Source: Pseudomonadota bacterium (GTDB lineage: Bacteria; Pseudomonadota; Gammaproteobacteria; Burkholderiales; Burkholderiaceae_C). From it: DNA of 64,000 nucleotides. Both the position numbers and the translations under genes were made by a program. The DNA lies in NCBI GenBank assembly GCA_018241225.1, contig JAFEEG010000001.1, positions 310,001 to 374,000 of the forward strand, read 5' to 3'. Under the pieces are notes generated by a model. The model saw only the letters and a program-made list of their open reading frames with translations, ran no database searches and was not told where the DNA came from. This document shows positions 17,658-26,068 of this stretch, in pieces. Positions within the stretch are counted from its first letter, which is position 1, and each line of letters begins with the position of its first letter.

Positions 17658-17677
17658 TAGTCCGTCACGTCGGTATA
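17658..17677. promoter_or_regulatory. motif A operator, copy b
   Basis: TAGTCCGTC-AC-GTCGGTATA, one mismatch from the palindrome. TATTAT at 17676-17681 resembles a -10 box and lies only 12 nt before the ATG at 17694. The transcript may therefore be nearly leaderless, and the operator would cover the core promoter. Confidence 0.68.
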
Positions 17678-17693
17678 TTATAGAATCCGCCGC

Positions 17694-18860
17694 ATGACCC
17701 CACCAATCACTTTCGACGACCCCCGCATCGTCCAGTTGCGCGAGACCGCCCGTCGCGAGATTCGCGAGCACATCGAGCCGTACGGCGCCGCCTGGGAAAC
17801 CGCCGGCACCACGCCCCATGCCGCGTACCGCGCGCTAGGCGCGAAAGGTCTGCTGGGCCTGTGTCACGCGGAAACAGACGGCGGCAGCGGCCTTGGACCG
17901 ATCGCATCCGTCGTATTCGCCGAAGAAATTTCCGCTTCGTCGTATGGTGGAGTGGCTGAGGCGGTGCTCATCCACACGGACATGTCGTCCACCCATATCG
18001 GTCACCGCGGCACCGAGGTACAACGTCGCCGCTACTTGCCGGGCATCCTGCGCGGCGACCTGATCTGCGGTATCGCCGTCAGCGAACCGGAGGCCGGCTC
18101 GGACCTGGCGTCGATGCGCACCACGGCACGCCGAGACGGCCGTGGCTGGGTGATCGACGGTATGAAGACCTACGCCACCAACGCGGTGCATGGGGACGTG
18201 ATGATCGTCGCCGCACGCACGGACATGCAGGCCAAGGCCACACGCGGCATCTCGCTGTTCATCGTCGAACGCAACACGCCGGGACTGGAGATCCGCCCCA
18301 TGGCGCGCAAGCTCGGCCTGCACTCGTCCGACATCGCCGACATGGTGTTCACGGGCGCCCAGCTGCCGGCCGACGCGCTCTTGGGCGAGGAGAATCGGGG
18401 CTTCCACGCCATCCTGGAGAACTTCCAGAACGAACGGCTGGTACTCGGTGCAATGGCGGTCGGGCTGGCGCGCCGTGCACTCGAGTCGACGCTGACCTAC
18501 GTGAAGTCACGCAAGGCTTTCGGCGGCACCCTGTGGGACCTGCAGGCGACCCGTCTGCGGCTCGCGATGCTGGCCGCTCGCCACAAGGCCGTGACTGCAC
18601 TCGTGCGCGACACGGCCGTGCGCGCAGCCCTGGGCCAGGACTGCGTGCGCGAGGTGTCCATGGTCAAGGCCCTGGCAGGCGAGACCGTGCAGGACGTCAT
18701 GCGCGAATGCCTGCAATTGCACGGCGGCGCCGGCTACATGGCCGACTGCCCGGTCGAGCGAATGACGCGCGACGCACGAATCCTCAGCATTGGCGGCGGC
18801 GCTACTGAGGTCATGCTCGAAGAGATCGCCAAGCGCCTGAACGAGGAAGGTTTCCAATGA
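17694..18860 (+). CDS. acyl-CoA dehydrogenase
   Basis: A 388-residue FAD enzyme introducing an alpha,beta double bond into an acyl-CoA. The AVSEPEAGSDL segment (residues 128-138) binds FAD and substrate. The MCAD-type C-terminal Glu is absent: the site reads SIGGGATE. A Glu at 247 in the QNERL context sits where long-chain and isovaleryl-CoA dehydrogenases keep their base, so that is the probable catalyst. No clear Shine-Dalgarno precedes the ATG and the operator is very close, consistent with a short leader. The stop overlaps the next gene's ATG. Confidence 0.92.
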   Translation: MTPPITFDDPRIVQLRETARREIREHIEPYGAAWETAGTTPHAAYRALGAKGLLGLCHAETDGGSGLGPIASVVFAEEISASSYGGVAEAVLIHTDMSSTHIGHRGTEVQRRRYLPGILRGDLICGIAVSEPEAGSDLASMRTTARRDGRGWVIDGMKTYATNAVHGDVMIVAARTDMQAKATRGISLFIVERNTPGLEIRPMARKLGLHSSDIADMVFTGAQLPADALLGEENRGFHAILENFQNERLVLGAMAVGLARRALESTLTYVKSRKAFGGTLWDLQATRLRLAMLAARHKAVTALVRDTAVRAALGQDCVREVSMVKALAGETVQDVMRECLQLHGGAGYMADCPVERMTRDARILSIGGGATEVMLEEIAKRLNEEGFQ

Positions 18861-19657
18861 GCAACGACAACCGCGTGACCGTGGAAGTGGGCGAGGTGAC
18901 CCGAGTGACGCTGGTTCGTCCCGACAAGTCCAACGCCCTTGACGGGGCAATGTTCGATGCCCTGATCGAAGCTGGCGAACGCCTGCGTGGCGAGCGCGGC
19001 GTGCGTGCGGTTGTCCTAGCCGGCGCGGGCAAGGGTTTTTGCGCTGGCATTGACATGCAGGTTTTGGCCGACATGAGGGACGGCTCGATCGCGGGCACAC
19101 GCGACCTTGTCGCGCGCACCCACAAGCTATGCAATCGCTTCCAGTACGCGGCCTGGATCTGGCGCGAGCTGCCCATGCCCGTGATCGCGGCCGTGCACGG
19201 GTTTGCGCTGGGCGGAGGGCTCGAACTCGCCCTGGGTGCCGACATCCGCTACGCCACGCCCGATGCCCGGATGTCGATCATGGAGATCAACTGGGGTCTC
19301 GTGCCCGACATGGGCGGCACTGTGCGCCTCTACGACTTGATGCGCGACGATCTGGTGCGCGAACTCGGCTTCACCGGACGGGTATTCGGCGGCATCGAAG
19401 CGCTCGGCTACGGCTTGGTCACCCGAGTCGATGTCGATCCGCATGCTCTGGCGCTCGCCACAGCGCGCGAGATCGCCAGCCGCAGTCCTGACGCGGTACG
19501 CGCGCTCAAGCGCCTGTTCACCGGCCAAAGCGCCTCGGCCGCAGCAGCTGGCCTGTTGGCCGAGTGCGTCGAGCAGCAAGGACTGCTGGGCACGCCAAAC
19601 CAGGTCGAGACAGTGCGCGCCTCCAAGGACAAGCGCGCTCCGGTGTTTACCGATTAA
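18857..19657 (+). CDS. enoyl-CoA hydratase
   Basis: A 266-residue crotonase. Both catalytic glutamates appear present: LELAL in the oxyanion-hole helix and IMEINWG in the second position, followed by VPDMGG. Hydratase activity is therefore plausible. It overlaps the upstream dehydrogenase by ATGA and is followed 25 nt later by another dehydrogenase. The three genes form a compact beta-oxidation operon controlled by the motif A site at 17658. Confidence 0.9.
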   Translation: MSNDNRVTVEVGEVTRVTLVRPDKSNALDGAMFDALIEAGERLRGERGVRAVVLAGAGKGFCAGIDMQVLADMRDGSIAGTRDLVARTHKLCNRFQYAAWIWRELPMPVIAAVHGFALGGGLELALGADIRYATPDARMSIMEINWGLVPDMGGTVRLYDLMRDDLVRELGFTGRVFGGIEALGYGLVTRVDVDPHALALATAREIASRSPDAVRALKRLFTGQSASAAAAGLLAECVEQQGLLGTPNQVETVRASKDKRAPVFTD

Positions 19658-19682
19658 CCGAGGCCGTGGGCGGGGGACAGCA

Positions 19683-20834
19683 ATGCTGAATCTTGACGAT
19701 ACCTACCTGTCCGACGAACACCGCCAGTTCCGCGAACAGCTCAACCGCTTTATCGCCCGAGAGGTCGTGCCGCGCGCACCCGAGTGGGAGACTGAGGGCT
19801 TGCTGCCCCGCGAGCTGTACCGCCAAATGGGCGAACTCGGCTTCCTCGGCCTCGCCATCCCCGCGGAATTCGGCGGCACCGAGTTGGATGCGCGCGGGAC
19901 CGTGGTTTTCGGTGAGGAGATCGGCCGCTCGAGCTTTGGGGGCTTTGCTGCCTCGATCTCCGACCATGCCGACATGGCCGCGCCGGTCATTGTGCGCGCA
20001 GGCACCGCGGCGCAGAAACACCGCTATCTTCCCGGTATCGCATCGGGCCAGCGCGTGCTCGGCTTCGCGGTCACCGAGCCCAGCGGCGGCTCTGACCTCA
20101 CGCGCATGAAGACGACGGCGGTGCGCCAGGGCGACCACTGGATTCTCAACGGACAGAAGACCTTCATCACCAACGCGCTCTCAGCGGACATTTTTATCAC
20201 TATCGCTCGCACCGATTCTCAGGCCAAGGGCGGCAACGGCTTCACGATCTTCATCGTCGAGAAGGGCGGCAAGGGATTCACGACGGGCAAAAAGTTCGAC
20301 AAGACCGGCTGGTGCACGTCGGACATGAGTGAACTGTTCTTCGAAGACTTCGCCGTGCCCGCCGAGAACATGTTGGGCGAGGAAGGCAAGGGCTTCTACC
20401 TGTTGATGCAAGGTCTAGAGCGCGAGCGCATGAGCATGTGCGCCCAGTGCGTCGGCATGATGGAGCGCGCCCTGACCATCACGCTGGAGTACGCGAAATC
20501 GCGCGCAGCCTACGGCCGCACCCTATGGGACCTGCAGGCCATTCGACACGAGCTGGCCACGTACGCGAGCGAGCTCAGCGCCTCCAAGCTCCTGCTCTAC
20601 CACTCCGCCGCGAAGAAGGACCGGGGCGAGAGCGTGCGCCTGGAGACATCCATGATGAAGGCGCAGATCCCGCAGATGCTCAAGCGAATGGCCGACGCCT
20701 GCGTGCAGATCTATGGCGCCTCCGGCTACATGCGCGGCACCGAGATCGAGCGCATCTTCCGGGACGCCCGCCCCTACTCCCTGGGCGGTGGAGCTGCCGC
20801 CGTCATGCTCGACGAAGTGGCCAAATTGCTCTGA
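19683..20834 (+). CDS. acyl-CoA dehydrogenase
   Basis: A 383-residue acyl-CoA dehydrogenase, paralogous to the one at 17694. I chose ATG 19683 because a GGGGGACAG stretch precedes it and the family's N-terminus aligns there; the open frame extends further into the hydratase gene but is a shadow. FAVTEPSGGSDL is at 128-139. The C-terminal site lacks the MCAD Glu (SLGGGAA); Glu248 in RERM is in the place of the IVD/LCAD-type base. A GC-rich hairpin follows the stop. Confidence 0.92.
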   Translation: MLNLDDTYLSDEHRQFREQLNRFIAREVVPRAPEWETEGLLPRELYRQMGELGFLGLAIPAEFGGTELDARGTVVFGEEIGRSSFGGFAASISDHADMAAPVIVRAGTAAQKHRYLPGIASGQRVLGFAVTEPSGGSDLTRMKTTAVRQGDHWILNGQKTFITNALSADIFITIARTDSQAKGGNGFTIFIVEKGGKGFTTGKKFDKTGWCTSDMSELFFEDFAVPAENMLGEEGKGFYLLMQGLERERMSMCAQCVGMMERALTITLEYAKSRAAYGRTLWDLQAIRHELATYASELSASKLLLYHSAAKKDRGESVRLETSMMKAQIPQMLKRMADACVQIYGASGYMRGTEIERIFRDARPYSLGGGAAAVMLDEVAKLL

Positions 20835-20840
20835 AGCAGA

Positions 20841-20855
20841 GCCCGGAAGCCGGGC
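20841..20855. terminator. possible terminator hairpin
   Basis: GCCCGG-AAG-CCGGGC forms a perfect 6-bp GC stem with a three-base loop, just after the acyl-CoA dehydrogenase stop at 20834 and before the convergent SDR gene. There is no T-run, so termination is only a possibility. Confidence 0.35.
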
Positions 20856-20912
20856 CATCCGCGGTGCGACCACGAATCTATCTGCGCTGGGCTTCTGGTC
20901 GTTGGGGAAAAA

Positions 20913-21680
20913 TCAGAGGTACGTCGAGGCGAGCCCCCCATCCACGGGGATGTTGGCGCCGCTCACCCAGCGCGACGCGTCGCCGCACAGCCAGGCAATC
21001 ACCGGCGCGATCTCGTCGGCGAAGCCGGGGCGCAACATGCGGCGCGCGTCCGCCTGGACGCGCTCGGCGCCGAGCATGGTGACGAAGTCGCCGAGGATGG
21101 GCGTAAACACCGGGCCGGGCGCCACGCAATTCATGCGCACGCCATGCTGCAGGAACCACTCCTGCGATTGCACCGCGCTCCACACGATCAGCGCTTCCTT
21201 GAAATATTGGTAGCAGGTGGCCTGCGGCACCGGGTGGTCGCGCAGCCAGTGGGCGCCGGCTTCGAAGCCCTTGGCTTGCGCCAGGGCCTTGTGTTCGTTC
21301 ACGCGCTGCGGCCACTCCGCCCCGAGGATGGACGCGACGTTGACGATGGAGCCGCCGCGCGCGACGCGCGGCAGCACCTGCTCGGTCAGGTGGCGCAGGC
21401 CCAGGTAGTTCACCTCGCCGACCAGCTTGGCGGGCGCGGTGCCGGGCACGCCGGCGATGTTGCACAGCGCGTCCACCTGGGCGGGCAGTTGCGCCACCGC
21501 GGCGTCGATCGCCGCGGGCGTGGAGAGGTCGGCCTTGACGAAGCCGTCCAGCGACAGGTTAGGGTCGTCGCGGTCGATGCCGATCACGCGCGCGCCTCGC
21601 ATGCGCAGCAGGCGGGCGGTTTCGGCGCCGATGCCGGAACAGGCGCCGGTGATGAGGATGGTCTTGCCTTGCACGGTCAT
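20913..21680 (-). CDS. short-chain dehydrogenase/reductase, coniferyl alcohol / 3-alpha-hydroxysteroid dehydrogenase-like
   Basis: A 255-residue classical SDR with the NAD(P) motif TGACSGIG at 11-18, Ser117 and the catalytic pair Tyr157/Lys161. The NYLG segment, the long insertion before the active-site Tyr and the length resemble the coniferyl-alcohol dehydrogenase/HsdA group. It probably oxidises an alcohol. The start is ATG 21680, overlapping the stop of the broken permease by ATGA. It is last in a unit with the aldehyde dehydrogenase, so the two would convert an alcohol to an acid. The specific alcohol is unknown. Confidence 0.85.
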   Translation of the reverse strand: MTVQGKTILITGACSGIGAETARLLRMRGARVIGIDRDDPNLSLDGFVKADLSTPAAIDAAVAQLPAQVDALCNIAGVPGTAPAKLVGEVNYLGLRHLTEQVLPRVARGGSIVNVASILGAEWPQRVNEHKALAQAKGFEAGAHWLRDHPVPQATCYQYFKEALIVWSAVQSQEWFLQHGVRMNCVAPGPVFTPILGDFVTMLGAERVQADARRMLRPGFADEIAPVIAWLCGDASRWVSGANIPVDGGLASTYL

Positions 21681-22358
21681 GGTGTGATTCGTCCTAGTTG
21701 GTTGGAGGGAGTGGGGGTGGTTGCCGGTATCGGCTTGTCCGGGCGCAGTGCGCCCCACAGGCCTTGGGGAAGGAAGAGCGCGCACAGCCCCGCCGCCGCA
21801 CCCAGGCCGGCGAGGTACCAGGCTCCGAAGTCGCCGGCGAGCTCCTGCAGCCCGAACAGCACGAGCGCGCCGATGAAGGGGCCGGGCAGGCTGCGCAGCC
21901 CGCCCACGAGCACCCTGAACAACATCAGCACCGACCACTGCACGCCGAAGTTGGTGCGCGGCAGGAAGGTGATGGCGCTGGCCAGCCAGGCCACGCCGGC
22001 CAGCGCGCTGCCGAAAGCGGCCAGCACGTAGATGGCCTGGCGGGTGCGCAGCACGCGGGCGCCCAGCGAGGCGGCGGCCTCGTCGTCGCCGATGGCGCGC
22101 GCCGCGGTGCCGACGCGGCTGCGCAGCAGCAGCACGATGGCCAGTGTCATGCCCGCCAGCGCAGCCAACGCAAACCAGTAGGCGATCTGCCGTCGTAAGA
22201 CGGGCTCCGCCGCGTTCAACGCGATCAGCGAGGTGCCGGTCTTGCCCTGCACCAGTGGGCCAGCATCACGGCGATGCGGATCACCTCGGCCAGCACCCAG
22301 GTGGCGATGGCGAACTCGCCTTCCGGCGGCCGATGGAATCAGTGTGGTTGTTGGACAT
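21677..22358 (-). pseudogene. broken LivM-type permease
   Basis: Residues of a LivM-like permease remain readable. A C-terminal ~190-residue piece (21677-22252) includes the VGGLRSLPGPFIGALVLFG stretch. In another frame just upstream (about 22257-22322) lies a short GEFAIATWVLAEVIR piece, typical of LivM. They are joined by a frameshift near 22253. A plausible original ATG (22358), ten nt after the aldehyde dehydrogenase stop, leads into a frame that does not reach the permease. The conserved N-terminal third is missing. The gene has suffered an internal deletion plus a frameshift, and no LivH, LivF or LivG is nearby. Confidence 0.8.
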
Positions 22359-22367
22359 GTCGGGGCC

Positions 22368-23840
22368 TCAGAAGGGATAGGGATGGGGCGCCTGCTTGAG
22401 CGTCACCCACTGCCACTGCGTGTATTCCTCCCAGTCGGCCGGGCCGCCCACACTGCTGCCGTTGCCCGCGATGCCGGGGCCACCGAAGGGGTTGACGCAC
22501 TCGTCGTTTACGGTCTGGTCGTTGATGTGGACCATCCCGGAGTTCAATTGCTGCGCGATCGCCATGGCGCGGCCGATCGACGGCGAGATCACCGCCGACG
22601 CCAGGCTGCCGGTGTGGTTGTTGGCCAGCCACACCGCCTCGTCGTCGCTGGAGAAGGTGAGGATGTTGGCCACCGGGCCGAACACCTCCTCGTCGTAGGC
22701 TCGCATGCCGGCCTTCACGTTCGACAGCACGGTGGGCTTGTAGAACAGGCCCTCGTGCGCGCCGCCCGCCAGCAGTTGCGCGCCAGCGGCAACGCTGTCC
22801 TGCACGATCGCGTGCACGCGGTCGCGCTGCCTCGCGTCGATCACCGGGCCCAGCGCCACCTGGCCCGAGGCGCCGTCGCCCATCGGCAAGTGCTGCGCCT
22901 TCGTCACCAGCCGCTGCGTGAACGCCTGCGCGATGCTCTCGTGCACGATGATGCGGTTGGTGGCCATGCAGATCTGGCCCTGGTGCAGCCATGCGCCCCA
23001 CGCAGCGTTGCTCGCGGCGATGTCTAGGTCGGCGTCCTCCAGCACGATCAGCGAATTGGCGCCGCCCAGCTCCAGCGTCACCTTCTTCAAGTGGCGGCCG
23101 GCGAGTTCGCCGATGCGCCGGCCCACCACGGGCGAGCCGGTGAACGCAATCATGGGAACGTTGGGGTCGGTCACCAGCGCCTCACCGGTGGGCGCGTCGC
23201 CGGGCAGCACGTGCAGCAGCCCGGCGGGCAGGCCCGCCTCGGCGAACACCCGCGCGATCAGAAAGCCGCCGCTCACGGGCGTGCGGCTATCGGGCTTGAT
23301 CACCACGCCGTTGCCCGCGGCCAGCGCCGGCGCGACCGCGCGGATGGTGAGGATGAGCGGGAAGTTGAAGGGCGAGATCACGCCCACCACGCCGCGGGGC
23401 ATGCGCCGCGCCAGGCTCATGGTGCCGTTCGCGCTGGGAAGCACCTGACCCTGCGCCTGCAGCGGCATGGCCGCCGCCAGCTGGCACAGCGTGATCGCCT
23501 CGCGGACTTCGTGCTGCCCCTTGGGCAGGATCGCGCCGCTTTCGCGCGCCACGTAGAGCGCCAGTTCGTCGAAGTGCTGCTGCAGCAACGCTGCGGCTCG
23601 ATGGAACACCGCGGCCTTCTCGCGCGGCGACACCTGCATCCAGGCCTTCTGTGTCTTGGCCGCTTCGGCGCAGGCCGCGGCCACCTCCTGCGCGTCAGCA
23701 ATGCCTACTTCGCCCAGCGCCTTGCCGGTAGCCGGTTCGACCACCTCGCGCACACCACGTGCCGAGACCCACGTCCCGCCAAACACCTTGCCTGCCCAGA
23801 CCTCCGGGTCCAGGAACGCGAGTTTTTCCGAAACACCCAT
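22368..23840 (-). CDS. aldehyde dehydrogenase, benzaldehyde/vanillin dehydrogenase-like
   Basis: A 490-residue NAD(P)-dependent aldehyde dehydrogenase. The active-site Cys291 (GQICMATNR), Glu257 (LELGG) and Asn159 (SPFNFP) are all present. Spacing and the GQIC motif resemble aromatic aldehyde dehydrogenases. Start ATG 23840 has AAGGAG eight nt upstream; the frame is open beyond it but without a start signal. A sigma-54-type promoter lies ~70 nt upstream, and a XylR/DmpR-like activator is divergently encoded. It heads the unit that includes the SDR. Confidence 0.9.
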   Translation of the reverse strand: MGVSEKLAFLDPEVWAGKVFGGTWVSARGVREVVEPATGKALGEVGIADAQEVAAACAEAAKTQKAWMQVSPREKAAVFHRAAALLQQHFDELALYVARESGAILPKGQHEVREAITLCQLAAAMPLQAQGQVLPSANGTMSLARRMPRGVVGVISPFNFPLILTIRAVAPALAAGNGVVIKPDSRTPVSGGFLIARVFAEAGLPAGLLHVLPGDAPTGEALVTDPNVPMIAFTGSPVVGRRIGELAGRHLKKVTLELGGANSLIVLEDADLDIAASNAAWGAWLHQGQICMATNRIIVHESIAQAFTQRLVTKAQHLPMGDGASGQVALGPVIDARQRDRVHAIVQDSVAAGAQLLAGGAHEGLFYKPTVLSNVKAGMRAYDEEVFGPVANILTFSSDDEAVWLANNHTGSLASAVISPSIGRAMAIAQQLNSGMVHINDQTVNDECVNPFGGPGIAGNGSSVGGPADWEEYTQWQWVTLKQAPHPYPF

Positions 23841-23910
23841 TGCCACTCCTTGTGAAAAGAAATCGATCAGTTGTCCGCTGGTGAAAAACCTGCGGCCGCG
23901 CCTTCCTGTC

Positions 23911-23928
23911 CGCAACGGACATACCAAC
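23911..23928 (-). promoter_or_regulatory. sigma-54 (-24/-12) promoter for aldehyde dehydrogenase
   Basis: On the minus strand the sequence reads TTGGTATG-TCCG-TTGCG. The invariant GG (23924-23925) and GC (23912-23913) are separated by ten bases, as required, and most of the TTGGCACG-N4-TTGCW consensus is kept. It lies ~70 nt upstream of the ATG and ~120 nt from the activator site at 24044. Confidence 0.7.
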
Positions 23929-24043
23929 TACGGCGCGCCCAGCAGGCTGGCGGGCTGGATCGGAGTTCTTTTCGCTGAGGAATTAAGGGTATTCCCGAGG
24001 CTTAATTAGTTAAAACATATAACGGTTTACCCTGATCCCGGAT

Positions 24044-24059
24044 TTGATCAATTCATCAA
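24044..24059. promoter_or_regulatory. XylR/DmpR-type upstream activating sequence
   Basis: TTGATCAATTCATCAA is a near-perfect palindrome that differs at one base from the TTGATCAATTGATCAA-type site bound by XylR/DmpR family activators. It lies about 120-135 bp upstream of the -24/-12 element, a normal UAS distance, and just in front of the activator gene. Confidence 0.65.
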
Positions 24060-24088
24060 AAATCGACAAATCCTTTCATCAAATCGTG

Positions 24089-25924
24089 ATGTCGAAATTC
24101 ACCATCCCGCAGCGCCAGTCCGAGCGCGTTTCGCTGGCCGAGGTCGCGCGCGCCACGGGTGCGGCACTGGGTAGCTTCGACGGCGCGGCCGTGGGCCGTG
24201 CGATGGGCCGGTTCGATGCCTCGCACGTGGGCAGCGAGGTGCATCCCACCATGGCAGACATCAGCGAATGCCTGTTCTTCTCGCCCGGTGACGGCCGCAT
24301 CTGGTTGCAGGACCAGCGAATGATGTTGCTGCACACCGAGGCCATGGGCGCGTTGCGGCGCGAACTGATCGACAGCGTCGGCCCGGACAAGGCCCGTGGC
24401 CTTCTAACGCGCGCCGGCTACGTCAGCGGCGCGCGCGATGCGCAGCTCGTGCGGCAGCACTGGCCGGACGCGGAGCCGCAGGCCATCGCCATAGCGGGCA
24501 CGCGCCTGCACGCGCTCGAAGGCGTGGTAAAGGTCGAACTGGTGCACGCCCGCTACGACCCCGACACATCCGACTACGAGGGTGAGTTTCTCTGGCATCA
24601 CTCCAGCGAGGACGACGAGCACATCACTGCCTACGGTATTGGCGGTTCGCCCGCATGCTGGATGCAGGTGGGCTACGCGACCGGCTACGTCAGCACGCTG
24701 TTCGGCCGTCTGGTGGTGTTCCGCGAGGTCGCGTGCCGATCCATGGGCGAATCGCATTGCCGTGTGGTCGGGAAGTCGGCCGAACGCTGGGACAACGTCG
24801 AGGAGGACCTGCGGCACCTGCGCGCGCGCGACTTCATCGGGTTCTCTCACGGCGCGGCCGCACAGCCGCAAGCCGCGCACTTGCCCGCGCCGCCGCGCCA
24901 GGCCGACGCGATGGTTGGAGCCTCATCGGCCTTCAACGCCGCGTGTCACCTGCTGCATCGCGTGGCACCGACCTCGGCCACGGTCCTCTTTACCGGCGAG
25001 TCGGGCGTGGGCAAGGAGAAATTCGCCAGCATGTTGCATAGCATCAGTCCGCGCCGCGAGAAGCCCTTCGTTGCGGTCAACTGCGCGGCGATCCCCGAAA
25101 CGCTGATCGAGTCGGAACTGTTCGGCGTGGAGCGCGGCGCCTACACCGGTGCGGGCGCTTCGCGGCCTGGCCGCTTCGAGCGCGCCCATGGTGGCACGCT
25201 TTTCCTCGACGAGATCGGCACCTTGAGCTACGCGGCGCAGGGTAAGTTATTGCGCGCACTGCAGGAAGGCGAAGTCGAGCGGGTGGGCGGCACGCGCAGT
25301 ATCAAGGTCGACGCGCGCGTGGTCGCCGCCACGAACGTCGACCTGCGTCAGGCCGTGCGCGAAGGACGTTTCCGCGACGACCTGTTCTTCCGTCTGAACG
25401 TCTTTCCTATTCACCTGCCGCCGCTGCGCGAACGCCGCGACGACATTCCCTTGCTCATGAGTCACTTCCTGAACCACTACGCACGCCGGCACGGCCGCAG
25501 CGCACCAGGCTTCAGCCAAGCGGCCATCAAGTCGCTGCTCAACTACGACTACCCTGGCAACATTCGGGAATTGCAGAATCTGGTGGAGCGCGCGTTGATC
25601 GCCGCACACGAAGGCGAGTTGCTTGACGTGCACCACGTGTTCAGCGGCGGCGAGAAGCTGGACAAGGGCGTGATGTCGGTGCGGCTGGACGGCGGCCGCG
25701 GTGTGCTGAGGGAGGGCGCGGCCACACAGACGGCACCCGCGCAGGCGATCCTCGACGACGCTGATGCCGCCTTGGGCGAGCGTTCGCTGCCGGAGGTGCA
25801 GGACGCACTGATGCGGCAGGCCTTGATCCAGTGCAAAGGCAAGCTATCCGCTGCCGCCCGCCTACTGGGCATCACGCGGCCGCAACTGGCATACCGTGCG
25901 CGCAAGCGCGGCCTCCTCGAATGA
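24089..25924 (+). CDS. sigma-54-dependent activator, XylR/DmpR family
   Basis: A 611-residue enhancer-binding protein. The N-terminal ~200 residues contain the XylR_N effector domain and a V4R domain with conserved Cys residues. The central AAA+ domain has Walker A GESGVGKE (303-310), the sigma-54 contact loop as GAYTGA (350-355, a common variant of GAFTGA) and Walker B GGTLFLDE. A Fis-type helix-turn-helix ends the protein. In this family aromatic effectors bind directly to the N-terminal domain. I prefer ATG 24089; an in-frame TTG at 24044 falls inside the activator site. It probably activates the divergent aldehyde dehydrogenase/SDR unit. Confidence 0.92.
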   Translation: MSKFTIPQRQSERVSLAEVARATGAALGSFDGAAVGRAMGRFDASHVGSEVHPTMADISECLFFSPGDGRIWLQDQRMMLLHTEAMGALRRELIDSVGPDKARGLLTRAGYVSGARDAQLVRQHWPDAEPQAIAIAGTRLHALEGVVKVELVHARYDPDTSDYEGEFLWHHSSEDDEHITAYGIGGSPACWMQVGYATGYVSTLFGRLVVFREVACRSMGESHCRVVGKSAERWDNVEEDLRHLRARDFIGFSHGAAAQPQAAHLPAPPRQADAMVGASSAFNAACHLLHRVAPTSATVLFTGESGVGKEKFASMLHSISPRREKPFVAVNCAAIPETLIESELFGVERGAYTGAGASRPGRFERAHGGTLFLDEIGTLSYAAQGKLLRALQEGEVERVGGTRSIKVDARVVAATNVDLRQAVREGRFRDDLFFRLNVFPIHLPPLRERRDDIPLLMSHFLNHYARRHGRSAPGFSQAAIKSLLNYDYPGNIRELQNLVERALIAAHEGELLDVHHVFSGGEKLDKGVMSVRLDGGRGVLREGAATQTAPAQAILDDADAALGERSLPEVQDALMRQALIQCKGKLSAAARLLGITRPQLAYRARKRGLLE

Positions 25925-26068
25925 GGCGATAGCGCGGGCCATCCCTAGAGACCCAGCGCGTCAGCTTGCCGCCGTTGACGTCCAGCCTGATGCAGTAGGG
26001 CGAGAAATGCATGCGCGAAATCTCCACAGTGAGGGTCTTCGCTTCATTGCATTGTGGCGGCTCGTGAT

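Larger units (their letters stand above)
17284..17693. other. divergent intergenic control region between two operons
   Basis: These 410 nt separate the leftward liv operon from the rightward acyl-CoA dehydrogenase gene. They contain a motif A operator at each end (17363 and 17658) and one motif B palindrome (17387) beside the first. I see no credible coding sequence in the middle, 17405-17650. Confidence 0.7.

Noticed and set aside
20913..21680. Steroid catabolism based on the HsdA-like SDR
   Set aside because: No ketosteroid dehydrogenase, KshA/B or meta-cleavage enzymes are present, and this SDR group also contains coniferyl alcohol dehydrogenases.
22233..23855. Long open frames on the plus strand opposite the aldehyde dehydrogenase
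   Set aside because: They are histidine/arginine-rich antisense shadows typical of GC-rich genes and show no protein family features.
24044..24088. TTG start extending the sigma-54 activator by 15 residues
   Set aside because: The codon lies inside the near-consensus activating palindrome, and the added residues look non-conserved; ATG 24089 is preferred.
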